DNA of 64,000 nucleotides from Flavobacterium panici (GCF_903819335.1 NZ_CAIJDE010000034.1:62001-126000), one strand, 5' to 3'. Positions 43,199-52,446 are shown, numbered from the stretch's first letter. Numbers and translations are program-made. The notes: a model not told the origin generated them from the sequence alone.

Positions 43199-44272
43199 TT
43201 AATTTTGGGTCGTGATTTCTTCTATTATATTTTTTATTCTTTTACTGCTTTCTGCCAATTCAATAGAATACGTAGCGATTAAATCAAGTGCAAATCTCTC
43301 TGAAGTTAAAACCTTATCTAGTGAATCTAAATTAATAATTCCATTTTTTGGAGATAAAAATTCTCTAATGCTTATAAAATAATCAATGACTCGACTATAG
43401 ACTATGTCATAAGAATTTCGTAATGTTTTCATTTGAGGGTAAATTGGTTGAAATTTCATTGCATCAAAAGAACTTATTCTTTGTATTTTATCGATATTAC
43501 TAATCCAAAAACTTTCATTGATTATGTATCTTGTTCTATCTAAATCTGACAAAGATTTTAGCGTTGTAATTGTTTTGTCAATTGTCATACTTATCGAGTT
43601 TGCGACTAAAGTGAACTTTTGAATTTCTAGAGAATCTTTTAGAAGTTCTTTAGATACAATTTCTGAAAAAGCATTTTTTGCTAAATCTCTAGGGCTAATT
43701 TTTACATTAGTTTCAATATTTTGGTATGGAAAAAGAGTTGAAAGTATTTTGATCCTTTTATTTCTTAAGCAAGTTGTATCCGCGATTAAACTAGCATATT
43801 TTAAAATAATTTCGGTATTTTTTAAAAGTTCTATTAGAACTTGATGATTGGAACTTAACTCTTGTTTATAGCCGACCAATAATCTGTTCTGTTGACTTTC
43901 TGGTAAATCAGATGATTGTTGCGCTATTTTAAGCATTTCGCGGATAGTTTCTGAGTTTTTGGCAATAAGAGCATTTTTCTCTTCTGTAGTACCATTAAAT
44001 GACTTTAATTGTGAACATAACGAATATTGAAGAATGTCAAGTTCTTTTAATCTTTCACTTACTTCTACAAAATCTTTTTTTAAAGTAATTGAGCCAACAT
44101 TTAGATTACTAATTTTTTCTTTACTTTCAATTTTTTTTGTAAGTCCTTTAATGTCTAAACTTCTGCTTTCATAAGAAAAAAAATTGTCACACTTGGAAGA
44201 TGAGCAACTAGCTAATACTTGTATTAAGATTAATGTAATTAAATAACAATTATTTATTTTTAATGGTGTCAT
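43199..44272 (-). CDS. Lipoprotein of unknown function, long paralogue
   Basis: A 357-residue lipoprotein (lipobox VLASC) with a helical, charged body and no motif I recognise. The first 100 mature residues align with the next gene's product: both start CSSxKC, then a (D/E)xKGxT segment, then KELDILQY or QELDLLQY, and EMLKIAQ. The start overlaps the neighbour's end by 23 bases. Two paralogous lipoproteins in tandem outside the pigment and sugar operons look like an accessory pair. Confidence 0.7.
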   Translation of the reverse strand: MTPLKINNCYLITLILIQVLASCSSSKCDNFFSYESRSLDIKGLTKKIESKEKISNLNVGSITLKKDFVEVSERLKELDILQYSLCSQLKSFNGTTEEKNALIAKNSETIREMLKIAQQSSDLPESQQNRLLVGYKQELSSNHQVLIELLKNTEIILKYASLIADTTCLRNKRIKILSTLFPYQNIETNVKISPRDLAKNAFSEIVSKELLKDSLEIQKFTLVANSISMTIDKTITTLKSLSDLDRTRYIINESFWISNIDKIQRISSFDAMKFQPIYPQMKTLRNSYDIVYSRVIDYFISIREFLSPKNGIINLDSLDKVLTSERFALDLIATYSIELAESSKRIKNIIEEITTQN

Positions 44273-44705
44273 TGAGGGCTGGATTTTGAGCTATTTTTAA
44301 CATTTCTTCTAAAACCTTAGTGTAATTTACAATAGCATTATCTCGTATAGAACCTTTGCTCAATCCATTAATTTGATTACACATAGCATATTGTAATAAA
44401 TCCAATTCTTGCAATTTGTTATTTGCTACAACGTATTTAGGATCAATTGAAACTTCAGCGATACCTACATCTCCTAGATCTACTCCTTGACTTTTAAGTT
44501 TTAAGGTTATACCTTTTAAATCAATTTTTTTAGCACTATAAGTGTAAAATTTTGAGCATTTAACAGAACTACAACCAGATACTAAAAGAAATATAATCAC
44601 TACAATTAAGTTCTTTTCTGATTTGAACTTTTCTTGAATTTTTAAAGGGAGTTTTTTTTCTTTTCTAAACATAAGATATTTATTTAGGTTACACATGATT
44701 TGCAA
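44250..44705 (-). CDS. Lipoprotein of unknown function, short paralogue
   Basis: A 151-residue protein whose lipobox (LVSGC) comes after an unusually long, basic N-terminal stretch, so translation may start further in (for example at the MFRKEK methionine). It aligns with the N-terminal third of the long paralogue and stops where that one continues for about 230 residues. The frame ends in a clean stop. It is either a true short paralogue or the product of a partial duplication. Confidence 0.65.
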   Translation of the reverse strand: MQIMCNLNKYLMFRKEKKLPLKIQEKFKSEKNLIVVIIFLLVSGCSSVKCSKFYTYSAKKIDLKGITLKLKSQGVDLGDVGIAEVSIDPKYVVANNKLQELDLLQYAMCNQINGLSKGSIRDNAIVNYTKVLEEMLKIAQNPALNDTIKNK

Positions 44706-44882
44706 GTTTTATGTTGAGAATAAATATAATTTTGTAACTAAAAGATTTTCAGCTAAATATAGTGTAAAAATGCAATATAAGTTTCACGTATTTCTACCTG
44801 ATTTACAGAATCTATTCATGTGATTATTTCATTATATTTAGAAAAATCACCTAAATATAATAATGAATTTATGTTTCAATAA

Positions 44883-44910
44883 AAAAGGGATCCCATACAG
44901 GATCCCTTTT
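44883..44910. terminator. Terminator of the galactose operon
   Basis: Stem AAAAGGGATCC / GGATCCCTTTT with a six-base loop. It lies 26 bases past the symporter stop and is read in either direction. Confidence 0.85.
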
Positions 44911-44935
44911 CACTTCAAAATTACTTATTAAAAAA

Positions 44936-46621
44936 TTACCAGAATTTAACGTACAATGCTACGATAATCAGTAATGTAATTACAATTAAAACTGTTGTTT
45001 GTGGTTTTACTTTAAACATTTCAGAGTCTATTTCAAACGCTTTTGGATTTACTTTTGGTCCAGCAAAACTGATTCCAATCATAGCTAACATCGTAAAGAA
45101 GAATGATAATCCCATACAGATGTGGAAAGGAATTTCGAAAGCTCCTTTTCCGTTAGGATAAGCAGTATACAGTAATGTCTCGTTTCCAAATAATGCCGGA
45201 GCATATTCGTTGAATAAAACAGATAAAACAAATCCTAAAATTACACCAACGATAGCTGCAGTTCCAGTAGTTCTTTTCCAGAACATACCAAGGAAGAACA
45301 TTGCGAAAACTCCAGGGCTGATAAATCCGGTATATTTTTGAATGTATGTAAATCCACCAACTCCGCCAATTCCTAAAAGGTCATTCCAAGTAAATAAAAC
45401 AGCTAAAAGCATGGCAGCAAAAACGGCAATTCTACCAATATTTACCTGTTGTTTTTCACCTGCATTTTTTTGAATGTATTTTTTATGGACGTCTAACGTA
45501 TAGATTGTTGAGATACTGTTTACTTTTCCTGCTAATGACGCTACAATTGCAGCAGTCAGAGCAGCAACAGAAAGTCCTTTTAAACCAGTTGGTAAGAAAG
45601 TCAATACAGCAGAATAAGCTCCATCTTTTCCTCCAACTAATTGAGGTAAATGTCCGTTTTGGTATAAAACATAAGCAGCAATACCAGGAAGCATTACGAT
45701 TAATGGCATTAATAATTTTAGCATACCAGCAAATAAAATTCCTGTACGAGCAGTTTGTAAATCTGCACCAAGAGCTCTTTGTGTAATGTATTGATTACAT
45801 CCCCAGTAGTTTAAGTTGATAATCCAGATACCAGCAAGGTAAGACATCAAACCTGGGAAAGTCAAATATTTATCAATTTCAAGTTGAGATGAAGTCGCAG
45901 TTGGTTTTGGAATAATCATTTTAAAATGTTCCGGAGCTTCTCTCATTAAAACTTTAAAACCTTCGATTGCATTTTCGCCAACTCCAAAATATTGTCCAAC
46001 TGTTGTTAAAGCAATATAAGAAGTTACTAATCCACCAATGATTAATACAGCAACCTGAATAACATCTGTATAAGCCACAACCTTCATTCCTCCAAGAGAA
46101 ATAAATAAGGCAAACACAGCCAGGCCGATCATAATAATGTGAAGATATTCTCCTCCCGCAAGACCGTTAATAGCAACTGCCCCTAAATATAGAATAGAAG
46201 TTAAGTTTACAAATACATATAAAAACAACCAGAAAACAGCCATAATCAACGCAGTCGATTCGTTATAACGTGTTTTTAAGAATTGAGGCATAGTATATAT
46301 CTTATTTTTAAGATACACCGGAATGAACCAAACGGCTACAATAATCAAGGCAACAGCAGCAAGCCATTCATAAGCAGCAACAGCGATTCCTAAAAAGAAA
46401 CCTTCACCACTCATCCCGATGAATTGTTCTGCAGAAATGTTTGATGCTATTAATGATGCTCCAATTGCCCACCAGGTTAAATTTCCTTCGGCAAGAAAAT
46501 AAGCTTTGGCATCGTGCTCGTCTTGTTTACGTTTGCGATAAACAGTGTAACCGTAGACAGATACTACGATGAAATAGATAATAAAAACCGCATAATCTGC
46601 GAGAGTGAGGTTCTGGTTCAT
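44936..46621 (-). CDS. Sodium/sugar symporter (SSS family, SGLT-like)
   Basis: A 561-residue polytopic inner-membrane protein with 13-14 helices. SSS-family features include the N-terminal NLTWWAIGASLIASNISAEQ segment and GINYWGCNQY-like residues, here NYWGCNQYITQRAL. It is most like the Vibrio galactose symporter group. Its position as last gene of galM-galK-galT makes galactose the likely substrate. A gap of 247 bases separates it from galT and may hold its own promoter. Confidence 0.88.
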   Translation of the reverse strand: MNQNLTLADYAVFIIYFIVVSVYGYTVYRKRKQDEHDAKAYFLAEGNLTWWAIGASLIASNISAEQFIGMSGEGFFLGIAVAAYEWLAAVALIIVAVWFIPVYLKNKIYTMPQFLKTRYNESTALIMAVFWLFLYVFVNLTSILYLGAVAINGLAGGEYLHIIMIGLAVFALFISLGGMKVVAYTDVIQVAVLIIGGLVTSYIALTTVGQYFGVGENAIEGFKVLMREAPEHFKMIIPKPTATSSQLEIDKYLTFPGLMSYLAGIWIINLNYWGCNQYITQRALGADLQTARTGILFAGMLKLLMPLIVMLPGIAAYVLYQNGHLPQLVGGKDGAYSAVLTFLPTGLKGLSVAALTAAIVASLAGKVNSISTIYTLDVHKKYIQKNAGEKQQVNIGRIAVFAAMLLAVLFTWNDLLGIGGVGGFTYIQKYTGFISPGVFAMFFLGMFWKRTTGTAAIVGVILGFVLSVLFNEYAPALFGNETLLYTAYPNGKGAFEIPFHICMGLSFFFTMLAMIGISFAGPKVNPKAFEIDSEMFKVKPQTTVLIVITLLIIVALYVKFW

Positions 46622-46804
46622 TGTTAATAGTATTTTAGATAATTAGTATAGGTAATTGTTTAAGTTAAAAACTGAAATTAATATTTATGTGGTTTAATGT
46701 GTTTAAAAATGAAATATGTGTTTTTATTCTGTTGTTTTTTTATTAAAACAAGAACGAAAGCCAAATTTAAAATAAAAACTTAAAAAACAATCATTTTAAA
46801 TGTG

Positions 46805-46828
46805 TTATTTACATTTATAAGTAAATAA
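46805..46828. promoter_or_regulatory. Inverted repeat upstream of the symporter gene
   Basis: Perfect repeat TTATTTAC, eight bases, GTAAATAA in the 247-base gap between galT and the symporter gene. It could be an operator or a hairpin in the operon transcript. The rest of the gap is AT-rich with no gene. Confidence 0.35.
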
Positions 46829-46868
46829 TTCTGTTAAATTTTCAAATGACAGACTATTACGTAAAAAT

Positions 46869-47930
46869 TTAGTCAATTTTTACTGCATTTTTATAATGCA
46901 CATCAGCTTGTTGTCTTAAAATTTCGGCACTTTTCTCCGGAGTAATATCTCTTTGAGATTCTCCCATCATTTCGTAACCCACCATGAATTTTTTTACAGT
47001 TGCAGAACGAAGCAACGGCGGATAAAAATGCATGTGGAAATGCCATTCCGGATGGTCAAAACCATCTGTTGGTGCTTGGTGAATTCCAGACGAATACGGA
47101 AAAGAAGTATTGAATAAATTATCGTACTTAATTGTTAACTGCTTTAAAATTTTGGCGTAAGCCGAAACTTCTTCAGCCGTAAAATCAGTTATTTTGCTGA
47201 TGGCTCTTTTGCTTACAATCATTGTTTCGTAAGGCCAGATTGCCCAAAACGGAACTAATGCCACAAAATGTTCGTTTTCGATAACGATACGGCTTCCTAC
47301 TTTTAATTCGGCCTGAACGTAATCTTCTAATAAAGTTCTTTGGTTTTTATCAAAATAGGATTTTAAACTGTTATGCGTTTTTTCAACCTGAGTTGGCAAT
47401 GAAGACTGCGCCCAGATTTGTCCGTGCGGGTGCGGATTACTGCAGCCCATAACACTTCCTTTATTTTCAAAAATCTGAACGTGGTTAATGTATTTTATAT
47501 TTCCTAAATCAGTGTATTCTTTCTGCCAGGTTTTTACAATATTTTCAATGTCTGAAACTTCCATTTCAGGAAGCGTAAGATCGTGTCTTGGAGAAAAACA
47601 AACCACTCTCGAAATTCCCTGTTCTGGTTTTGCCTTAAAAAATGTGTGCTTAATATCTTCTTCAAAAATAATTTCATCCTGTTTTAAAGCAGCAAAATCA
47701 TTGTCGAAAACAAAGCTGTTTTTGTATGCCGGATTACTTACTCCGTTTGCACGAACATTTCCCGGACATAAATAGCACTCGGGATCGTGTTTAGGAAGTG
47801 ATTCTGTCGAAATGGTTTCATTTTGTCCCTGCCACGGACGTTTTGCACGATGAGGTGAAACCAAAACCCATTCATTAATTAAGGGATTAAAACGTCTGTG
47901 GGGATCTTCGTTAATGTCAAAATTTTTCAT
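46869..47930 (-). CDS. galT: Galactose-1-phosphate uridylyltransferase
   Basis: A 353-residue HIT-superfamily enzyme of the Leloir pathway: it swaps UMP between UDP-glucose and galactose-1-phosphate. The active-site motif NPHPHGQIW is present, and the metal-binding CYLCPG and the C-terminal HFHMHFYPP motifs are seen. The length is normal. It follows galK by 15 bases. Confidence 0.95.
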   Translation of the reverse strand: MKNFDINEDPHRRFNPLINEWVLVSPHRAKRPWQGQNETISTESLPKHDPECYLCPGNVRANGVSNPAYKNSFVFDNDFAALKQDEIIFEEDIKHTFFKAKPEQGISRVVCFSPRHDLTLPEMEVSDIENIVKTWQKEYTDLGNIKYINHVQIFENKGSVMGCSNPHPHGQIWAQSSLPTQVEKTHNSLKSYFDKNQRTLLEDYVQAELKVGSRIVIENEHFVALVPFWAIWPYETMIVSKRAISKITDFTAEEVSAYAKILKQLTIKYDNLFNTSFPYSSGIHQAPTDGFDHPEWHFHMHFYPPLLRSATVKKFMVGYEMMGESQRDITPEKSAEILRQQADVHYKNAVKID

Positions 47931-47945
47931 TGTGTTGTGTCGGTA

Positions 47946-49106
47946 TTAAAGTAATGTTGTTCCGTTTGAGATTTTTACATCATAAAATTTTAATTCAATC
48001 CCAAATGTATCTAAATAAAGATTTGAAAACTTACTTTTTACCTGATTTTCATGTCCTTTTTTTATTAAATTTATAGTACAGCCTCCAAAACCGCCTCCCA
48101 TAACGCGAGAACCAATAATGGCGTCATCTGCTTTTGCAGTGTCTACAAGCATGTCTAACTCGGCACAGCTTACTTCATATTCCTTCGATAAACCATAATG
48201 CGTTTCAAAAAGCAATTGTCCTAAAAGTTCAATATCTCCATTGTCCAGCGCTTCGCAGGCTTTTATAACCCGGTTGATTTCTTTTACAACGAAATGAACC
48301 CTTTTAAAAACCGTTTCGCTCATTTTATCCTGAATACTTAAAAGCTGTTCTTCAGAACAATCCCTGAAACTTTTTACTTCAGGAAAATTACTTTTAATAA
48401 TAGCCAAACCTTGTTCACACTCAATTCTGCGAGTGTTATACTCCGATGTAAAAAGAGAATGTTTTACATTACTATCCATTAAAATCAATGAATAATCTTT
48501 AAAATCGGCATTGTGATATTCAAAATCAAGCGTGTTGCAATCTAGTTTTATAACTTTGTTTTCAAGACCGTGAACGCTCGAAAACTGATCCATAATTCCG
48601 CAGTTAATTCCAACCCAGTGTTCTGCTTTTTGTCCTAATAATGCTATATCAACTTTTTCGATTTTTAAATCGAAAAGCTGTTTGATTCCAAATAAAGTTC
48701 CGCACTCTAAAGCTGCAGAAGAAGACAATCCGGAACCAACCGGAATATTACTGCTAAAAACACAATTGAAACCATCAAACGAATATCCGTTATCCTGCAA
48801 TTGTTTTATAACACCGCGAATATAATTTGTCCAGACAACATCGCTCAGTTTTACTTCTTGAGTTAAATCAATTTCAAATTCTTCATTTAAGTCAATTGCG
48901 ATTACTTTTGATTTTTTTGAATTGTTTTTTTCAAATGCAAAACAAATCACTTTATCAATTGCAGCCGGTAAAACAAAACCGTCATTGTAATCAATATGTT
49001 CTCCAATAATATTAATTCTTCCCGGAGAAAGCACCACTTTTTCTGGCTTAGAGCCAAATGATTTCTCAAAAAAAGCAGTAGTATTTTGTATTAAAATATC
49101 ATTCAT
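47946..49106 (-). CDS. galK: Galactokinase
   Basis: A 386-residue GHMP kinase that makes galactose-1-phosphate from ATP and galactose. Motifs: GRINIIGEHIDYNDGFVLP (sugar recognition), GSGLSSSAALE (ATP loop), and MGGGFGGCTINLI near the C-terminus. It is in the galM-galK-galT order, 17 bases after galM. Confidence 0.96.
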   Translation of the reverse strand: MNDILIQNTTAFFEKSFGSKPEKVVLSPGRINIIGEHIDYNDGFVLPAAIDKVICFAFEKNNSKKSKVIAIDLNEEFEIDLTQEVKLSDVVWTNYIRGVIKQLQDNGYSFDGFNCVFSSNIPVGSGLSSSAALECGTLFGIKQLFDLKIEKVDIALLGQKAEHWVGINCGIMDQFSSVHGLENKVIKLDCNTLDFEYHNADFKDYSLILMDSNVKHSLFTSEYNTRRIECEQGLAIIKSNFPEVKSFRDCSEEQLLSIQDKMSETVFKRVHFVVKEINRVIKACEALDNGDIELLGQLLFETHYGLSKEYEVSCAELDMLVDTAKADDAIIGSRVMGGGFGGCTINLIKKGHENQVKSKFSNLYLDTFGIELKFYDVKISNGTTLL

Positions 49107-49123
49107 TATATTGTAATAGGTAG

Positions 49124-50179
49124 TTAGTTTATATTTTCAAATTTGTAAACCGTTTTCTGAATATACTCTTCGCCTTTTTTCAAAACCGAATTCGGAAAAT
49201 GTGCGTGGTTTGGAGCATCTGGAAAATTTTGAGTTTCAAAACAAATTCCGCTTGTTTTATGGTAAACTACATCATTTTTTCCTTTTAAAATATCAAAACA
49301 GTTTCCGCCTACATATATATGTACACTTGGCTGATCTGTATAAACGCTCATTTTTAAATTATTTTTTGAGCTCGATAAAATTGCCGCAACGTTGTTTGTC
49401 GGTTCGATCACAAAAGAATTATCTATTGAAGCGGGGCAATTTTTAGCTGTTCTAAAATCAAATTCATGATTTGTAAGATCAATAAATTTTCCGGTTGGAA
49501 TATTCTCGTGATTTGTTTCTACTATTTTTTCAGCATCAATAAAAATGGTCTGATCTAAAACACTTCCATCATGTCCGTCCAGATTAAAATAACTGTGATG
49601 CGTTAAATTTATAATAGTATCTTCAGTTGAAACCGCTTTATAATCTAATTTCAGTTCATTTTCTTCTGTCAAAGTATACGTTAAATCAACATGTAATTCT
49701 CCAGGATAATTTTCATCTAAATCTTTACTTATAAGACTAAAAGTTATCGAAGGATTTTCGCCCAAAGTTTGATTGGTAACATTCCATACTTTTCTTCCAA
49801 AACCATTATTTCCGCCATGCAGCGAATTTCCATTATTGTTTTTGGCCAATTCATAGGTTTTTCCATTTAATGAAAAAGTTCCTTTATTGATTCTTCCCGC
49901 ATAACGTCCAACCGTTGTTCCAAAATAAGGAGCACTTGGCAGCAAATAAGACTCTAAATAAGAAGAAACAGAATCAAAACCCAAAACCACATCAACAAGA
50001 TTTCCGTTTGAAACCGGAACTTGTAAAGACGTTACAGTCGCTCCATAATTTGTAATCTCGACTTTCATACCATTTTTATTCGATAATTCTAAAGAAAGAA
50101 TTTCGTTGTTATCTGGAGTGAAACCAAAGGATTTAGAATTATAAGTTTCCTTTAAATGCGATTTATGTTTTATTTCCAT
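49124..50179 (-). CDS. galM: Aldose 1-epimerase (galactose mutarotase)
   Basis: A 351-residue galactose mutarotase that interconverts alpha and beta anomers of galactose. Catalytic His in LTHHSYFNLDGHD and Glu in CFETQNFPDAPNH are visible, as is the N-terminal GATVTSLQVP. The ATG at 50179 is preferred because the upstream extension is hydrophobic, has no family match and runs into the promoter. It is the first gene of the operon, divergent from the GntR-type regulator. Confidence 0.92.
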   Translation of the reverse strand: MEIKHKSHLKETYNSKSFGFTPDNNEILSLELSNKNGMKVEITNYGATVTSLQVPVSNGNLVDVVLGFDSVSSYLESYLLPSAPYFGTTVGRYAGRINKGTFSLNGKTYELAKNNNGNSLHGGNNGFGRKVWNVTNQTLGENPSITFSLISKDLDENYPGELHVDLTYTLTEENELKLDYKAVSTEDTIINLTHHSYFNLDGHDGSVLDQTIFIDAEKIVETNHENIPTGKFIDLTNHEFDFRTAKNCPASIDNSFVIEPTNNVAAILSSSKNNLKMSVYTDQPSVHIYVGGNCFDILKGKNDVVYHKTSGICFETQNFPDAPNHAHFPNSVLKKGEEYIQKTVYKFENIN

Positions 50180-50203
50180 GTAAATTTTGCCAAAAGTGAA
50201 ATT

Positions 50204-50250
50204 CAAAAATAGAAACATTTCTTTACTTTTACATACCAGTACCTACCAGT
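50204..50250 (-). promoter_or_regulatory. galM promoter with a tandem TACCAGT operator
   Basis: On the minus strand a perfect TATTTTTG box lies at 50204-50211. At its upstream end, TACCAGT occurs twice exactly ten bases apart (50234-50240 and 50244-50250), overlapping the -33 region. A ten-base period places both on the same face of the helix. The divergent GntR-type regulator is the obvious candidate to bind there; this is inference. Confidence 0.5.
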
Positions 50251-50282
50251 TTTTGTATATTGCACAAAATTTCTCTTTTCCT

Positions 50283-51281
50283 ATGAATATAATTTCGATT
50301 CAAAATAACATTGGTCTGCCAAAATATAAGCAGATAATTCTTTCAATAGAAAAAGCAATTGAAGAAGAAAAATTAGTAAAAGGCGACAGGCTTCCGTCAG
50401 TAAATAAAGTCTGTCTGGCGTTTTCATTATCGCGCGATACCGTTTTGCTGGGCTATGAAGAACTCAAAAAAAGAGGGATTATTTATGCCATTCCCGGAAA
50501 AGGATATTACGTTAAAAGCGTTGAAATCACTATAAAACAAAAGATTTTTTTGCTTTTTGATGAGCTGAATATTTTTAAGGAAGATATTTATAACTCGTTT
50601 TTAAACAACATTGGAAAAAATGTTCAGGTCGATATTTTCTTCCACCATTTCAACAGTCAGGTTTTTCAAAAGCTCATAAACGACAGTAATGGTAATTATA
50701 CCAAATACATTTTGATGCCCACAAATTTAAAAGATATCGTTGCTTCGATAAAAACCCTACCAGTAGGTGATGTAATTATACTGGATCAAACAAATTCAGA
50801 TTTAAAAATATATCCGGCAATTTATCAAAACCACCAAAAGGATATTTTTGAAGGACTGAAAAGAGGAAAAGAGCGCTTGCGTAAATACAAAAAACTGATT
50901 TTAATTTTTCCTGGTTTTCGCGAACCGCTGGGAATGAAATTAGGTTTTGAAGATTTTTGTGCCGAATATAATTTTGAATCTGAAGTTATCGCTGAATTTA
51001 CCAACAGAGAAATTACAGAAGGGGATTTATATATCATTCCGAATGATCGTGATTTAGTTCGCGTAATCGAAAACGCCAGAGATAAAAATTTAAAACTCGG
51101 AAGCGATTTTGGAATTATATCTTATAATGAAACACCGCTGAAAAAAATCGCCGCGAACGGAATCACCACTATTTCCACACATTTTGAAGCCATGGGAAAA
51201 ATCCTCGCCGAAATGGTTCTAAAAGGAAAGAAAGAACAAATTGAAAACAAATCATCGTTAATTATGAGAAATTCTTTGTAA
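50283..51281 (+). CDS. GntR-family regulator with a periplasmic-binding-like sugar domain
   Basis: A 332-residue regulator. The N-terminal 75 residues are a GntR winged helix (PKYKQIILSIEKAIEEEKLVKGDRLPSVN, described here by its DRLPSVN turn). Residues about 80-330 resemble a LacI-type sugar-binding domain, with KIFLLFDELNIFKEDIYNSF at its start. Such GntR-LacI hybrids regulate sugar genes in Bacteroidota. It is divergent from galM and probably senses galactose or a relative. I chose the ATG at 50283, because the longer frame reads back into galM. Confidence 0.85.
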   Translation: MNIISIQNNIGLPKYKQIILSIEKAIEEEKLVKGDRLPSVNKVCLAFSLSRDTVLLGYEELKKRGIIYAIPGKGYYVKSVEITIKQKIFLLFDELNIFKEDIYNSFLNNIGKNVQVDIFFHHFNSQVFQKLINDSNGNYTKYILMPTNLKDIVASIKTLPVGDVIILDQTNSDLKIYPAIYQNHQKDIFEGLKRGKERLRKYKKLILIFPGFREPLGMKLGFEDFCAEYNFESEVIAEFTNREITEGDLYIIPNDRDLVRVIENARDKNLKLGSDFGIISYNETPLKKIAANGITTISTHFEAMGKILAEMVLKGKKEQIENKSSLIMRNSL

Positions 51282-51379
51282 GGACTCAACAAAGAATTTT
51301 AGCAAAAAGATTGTTTATATCACAGTAAAACAGCTTTTTGTTTGAAAAATCTAATAGTAAATTAATAAAAAACAATTTC

Positions 51380-51436
51380 TTGTTTTTGAAGATATATTTT
51401 GCTTACATTTGCAAATGTAAATTTTACACTTATTAA
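51380..51436 (+). promoter_or_regulatory. Orphan promoter, near copy of the susC promoter
   Basis: TTG at 51380-51382, 21 bases, then a perfect TACATTTG box (51404-51411), then a segment that matches the susC leader at 22 of 25 positions and ends in ACACTTATTAA. The box sits inside an 18-base perfect palindrome, TTACATTTGCAAATGTAA (51403-51420). No protein gene follows on this strand for 1.5 kb. Confidence 0.65.
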
Positions 51437-51576
51437 TTTGTTTTAGCGGTTAGTGTTCATAATGACCGTTTAAAACAGGGTTAAAAAGATAATAAATAAT
51501 TTTGTTTATTTTTTTAATAGTAGTTTTATTGAAGAAAAAACCCTGAAAATTGTGGATTTCAGGGTTTTGTTTTTTA
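51415..51576 (+). ncRNA. Candidate small RNA from the orphan promoter
   Basis: From the predicted start near 51415 to the terminator at 51576 the transcript would be about 160 bases. It has a first stem (GTTTTAGCGGT at 51440-51450 with ACCGTTTAAAAC at 51465-51476), a weak AT hairpin near 51491-51510, and a strong final terminator. No ORF with a start and adequate length is present. It shares its promoter with the arabinan operon, so it may be co-regulated. This is a prediction only. Confidence 0.5.
51537..51576 (+). terminator. Intrinsic terminator
   Basis: Stem AAAACCCTGAAA / TTTCAGGGTTTT with a short loop, followed by a T-run. It lies 256 bases past the GntR stop and 125 bases past the orphan promoter. 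Confidence 0.9.
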
Positions 51577-51583
51577 TAGATAT

Positions 51584-51750
51584 TGCCACAGATTAAAAAG
51601 ATTCACACAGATTTTAAAAATCATTTTAATCTGTGGCTAAACTTAAAACGTATAATCTGCGGTATCTGCAAAATCTGCGTGAAAAACTTTATTCGGTTTC
51701 CCAGAAAAAAAATTAAGATTAGTCCAAATCCGTAAAATCCGTGGGCAAAA
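51584..51750. repeat. REP-like element of the GCCACAGATT family
   Basis: TGCCACAGATTAAAA at 51583-51597 pairs with TTTTAATCTGTGGC near 51623-51637. More partial copies (ATAATCTGCGG, ATCTGCGTGAAAAAC, AATCCGTGGGC) follow to 51750. It fills most of the 475-base gap between the GntR and araR genes after the terminator. Confidence 0.7.
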
Positions 51751-51756
51751 CTTTTC

Positions 51757-52446
51757 TTATAAATTCAATACAAAATCATTAAGTAATTTCTCTTCATACT
51801 TCTCTTTGTTAAAAGTATAGAGATAAGATCCTTTTCTGGACGACTGCATGTCTTTTTCATCCAGTTTATTCAGAATTTCAAGAGAATTTATTTTACTGAT
51901 AAAATTTCTCTTATCTAATTCTTTGCTTAAAATCGCTTCATACAATTCTAAAAGCTGACGCATTGTGAATTTTTCCGGCAGCAATTCAAATCCAATTGGT
52001 TTTATCGAGGTTTTATAACGAAGCCTTTTTATCGCATTTTGAACCATGTCGTTATGGTCAAAAATTAAATGCGGTGCTTCATTAATAGGAAACCATTCAG
52101 CGTGATAATTTTTAATTAATTCTTCATTGTGGTTTTCGATATTAATCAAAGCAAAATACGAAACCGAAATTGTTCTTTCGACAGGGTCACGATCAATCTC
52201 ACTGTAAGCATATAACTGCTCCATATAAATATCGTTAAGACCTGTATATGTATTTAAAATTCGGATAGCCGCATCGTCTAAAACTTCATCACGTTTTAAA
52301 AACCCCCCAATTAGAGACCATTTTCCCTTTTCAGGTTCAAAGTCCCTTTGAATTAAAAGTATTTTTAAACCGTCACTGTCGAATCCAAAAATAATACAAT
52401 CTACCGCTAGTAAAACCTTATCGGCAGAGCTATAACTGTTTAGCAT
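51757..52446 (-). CDS. araR: AraR-like Nudix-domain transcriptional regulator
   Basis: A 229-residue protein: an N-terminal Nudix fold (about 10-140) and a C-terminal winged helix (about 150-225, with FTMRQLLELYEAIL and NKLDEKDMQSSRKGSYLYTF). The Nudix box is not catalytic: after GGFLKRDEVLDDAA it reads RILNTYTGL, lacking the REUXEE glutamates. This matches AraR of Bacteroides, an L-arabinose sensor that regulates arabinose genes. The neighbouring arabinan genes support it. A longer GTG-started form (to 52515) is possible, but the family starts near SYSSADKVLLAVDC. Confidence 0.83.
   Translation of the reverse strand: MLNSYSSADKVLLAVDCIIFGFDSDGLKILLIQRDFEPEKGKWSLIGGFLKRDEVLDDAAIRILNTYTGLNDIYMEQLYAYSEIDRDPVERTISVSYFALINIENHNEELIKNYHAEWFPINEAPHLIFDHNDMVQNAIKRLRYKTSIKPIGFELLPEKFTMRQLLELYEAILSKELDKRNFISKINSLEILNKLDEKDMQSSRKGSYLYTFNKEKYEEKLLNDFVLNL

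Noticed and set aside
44250..44705. Frameshifted start of the 43.2-kb lipoprotein
   Set aside because: Both proteins contain the same lipobox and N-terminal segment, so they are paralogues, not parts of one gene.
51440..51476. Riboswitch for a downstream gene
   Set aside because: No plus-strand gene follows before the terminator, and the stem matches no known aptamer that I recognise.
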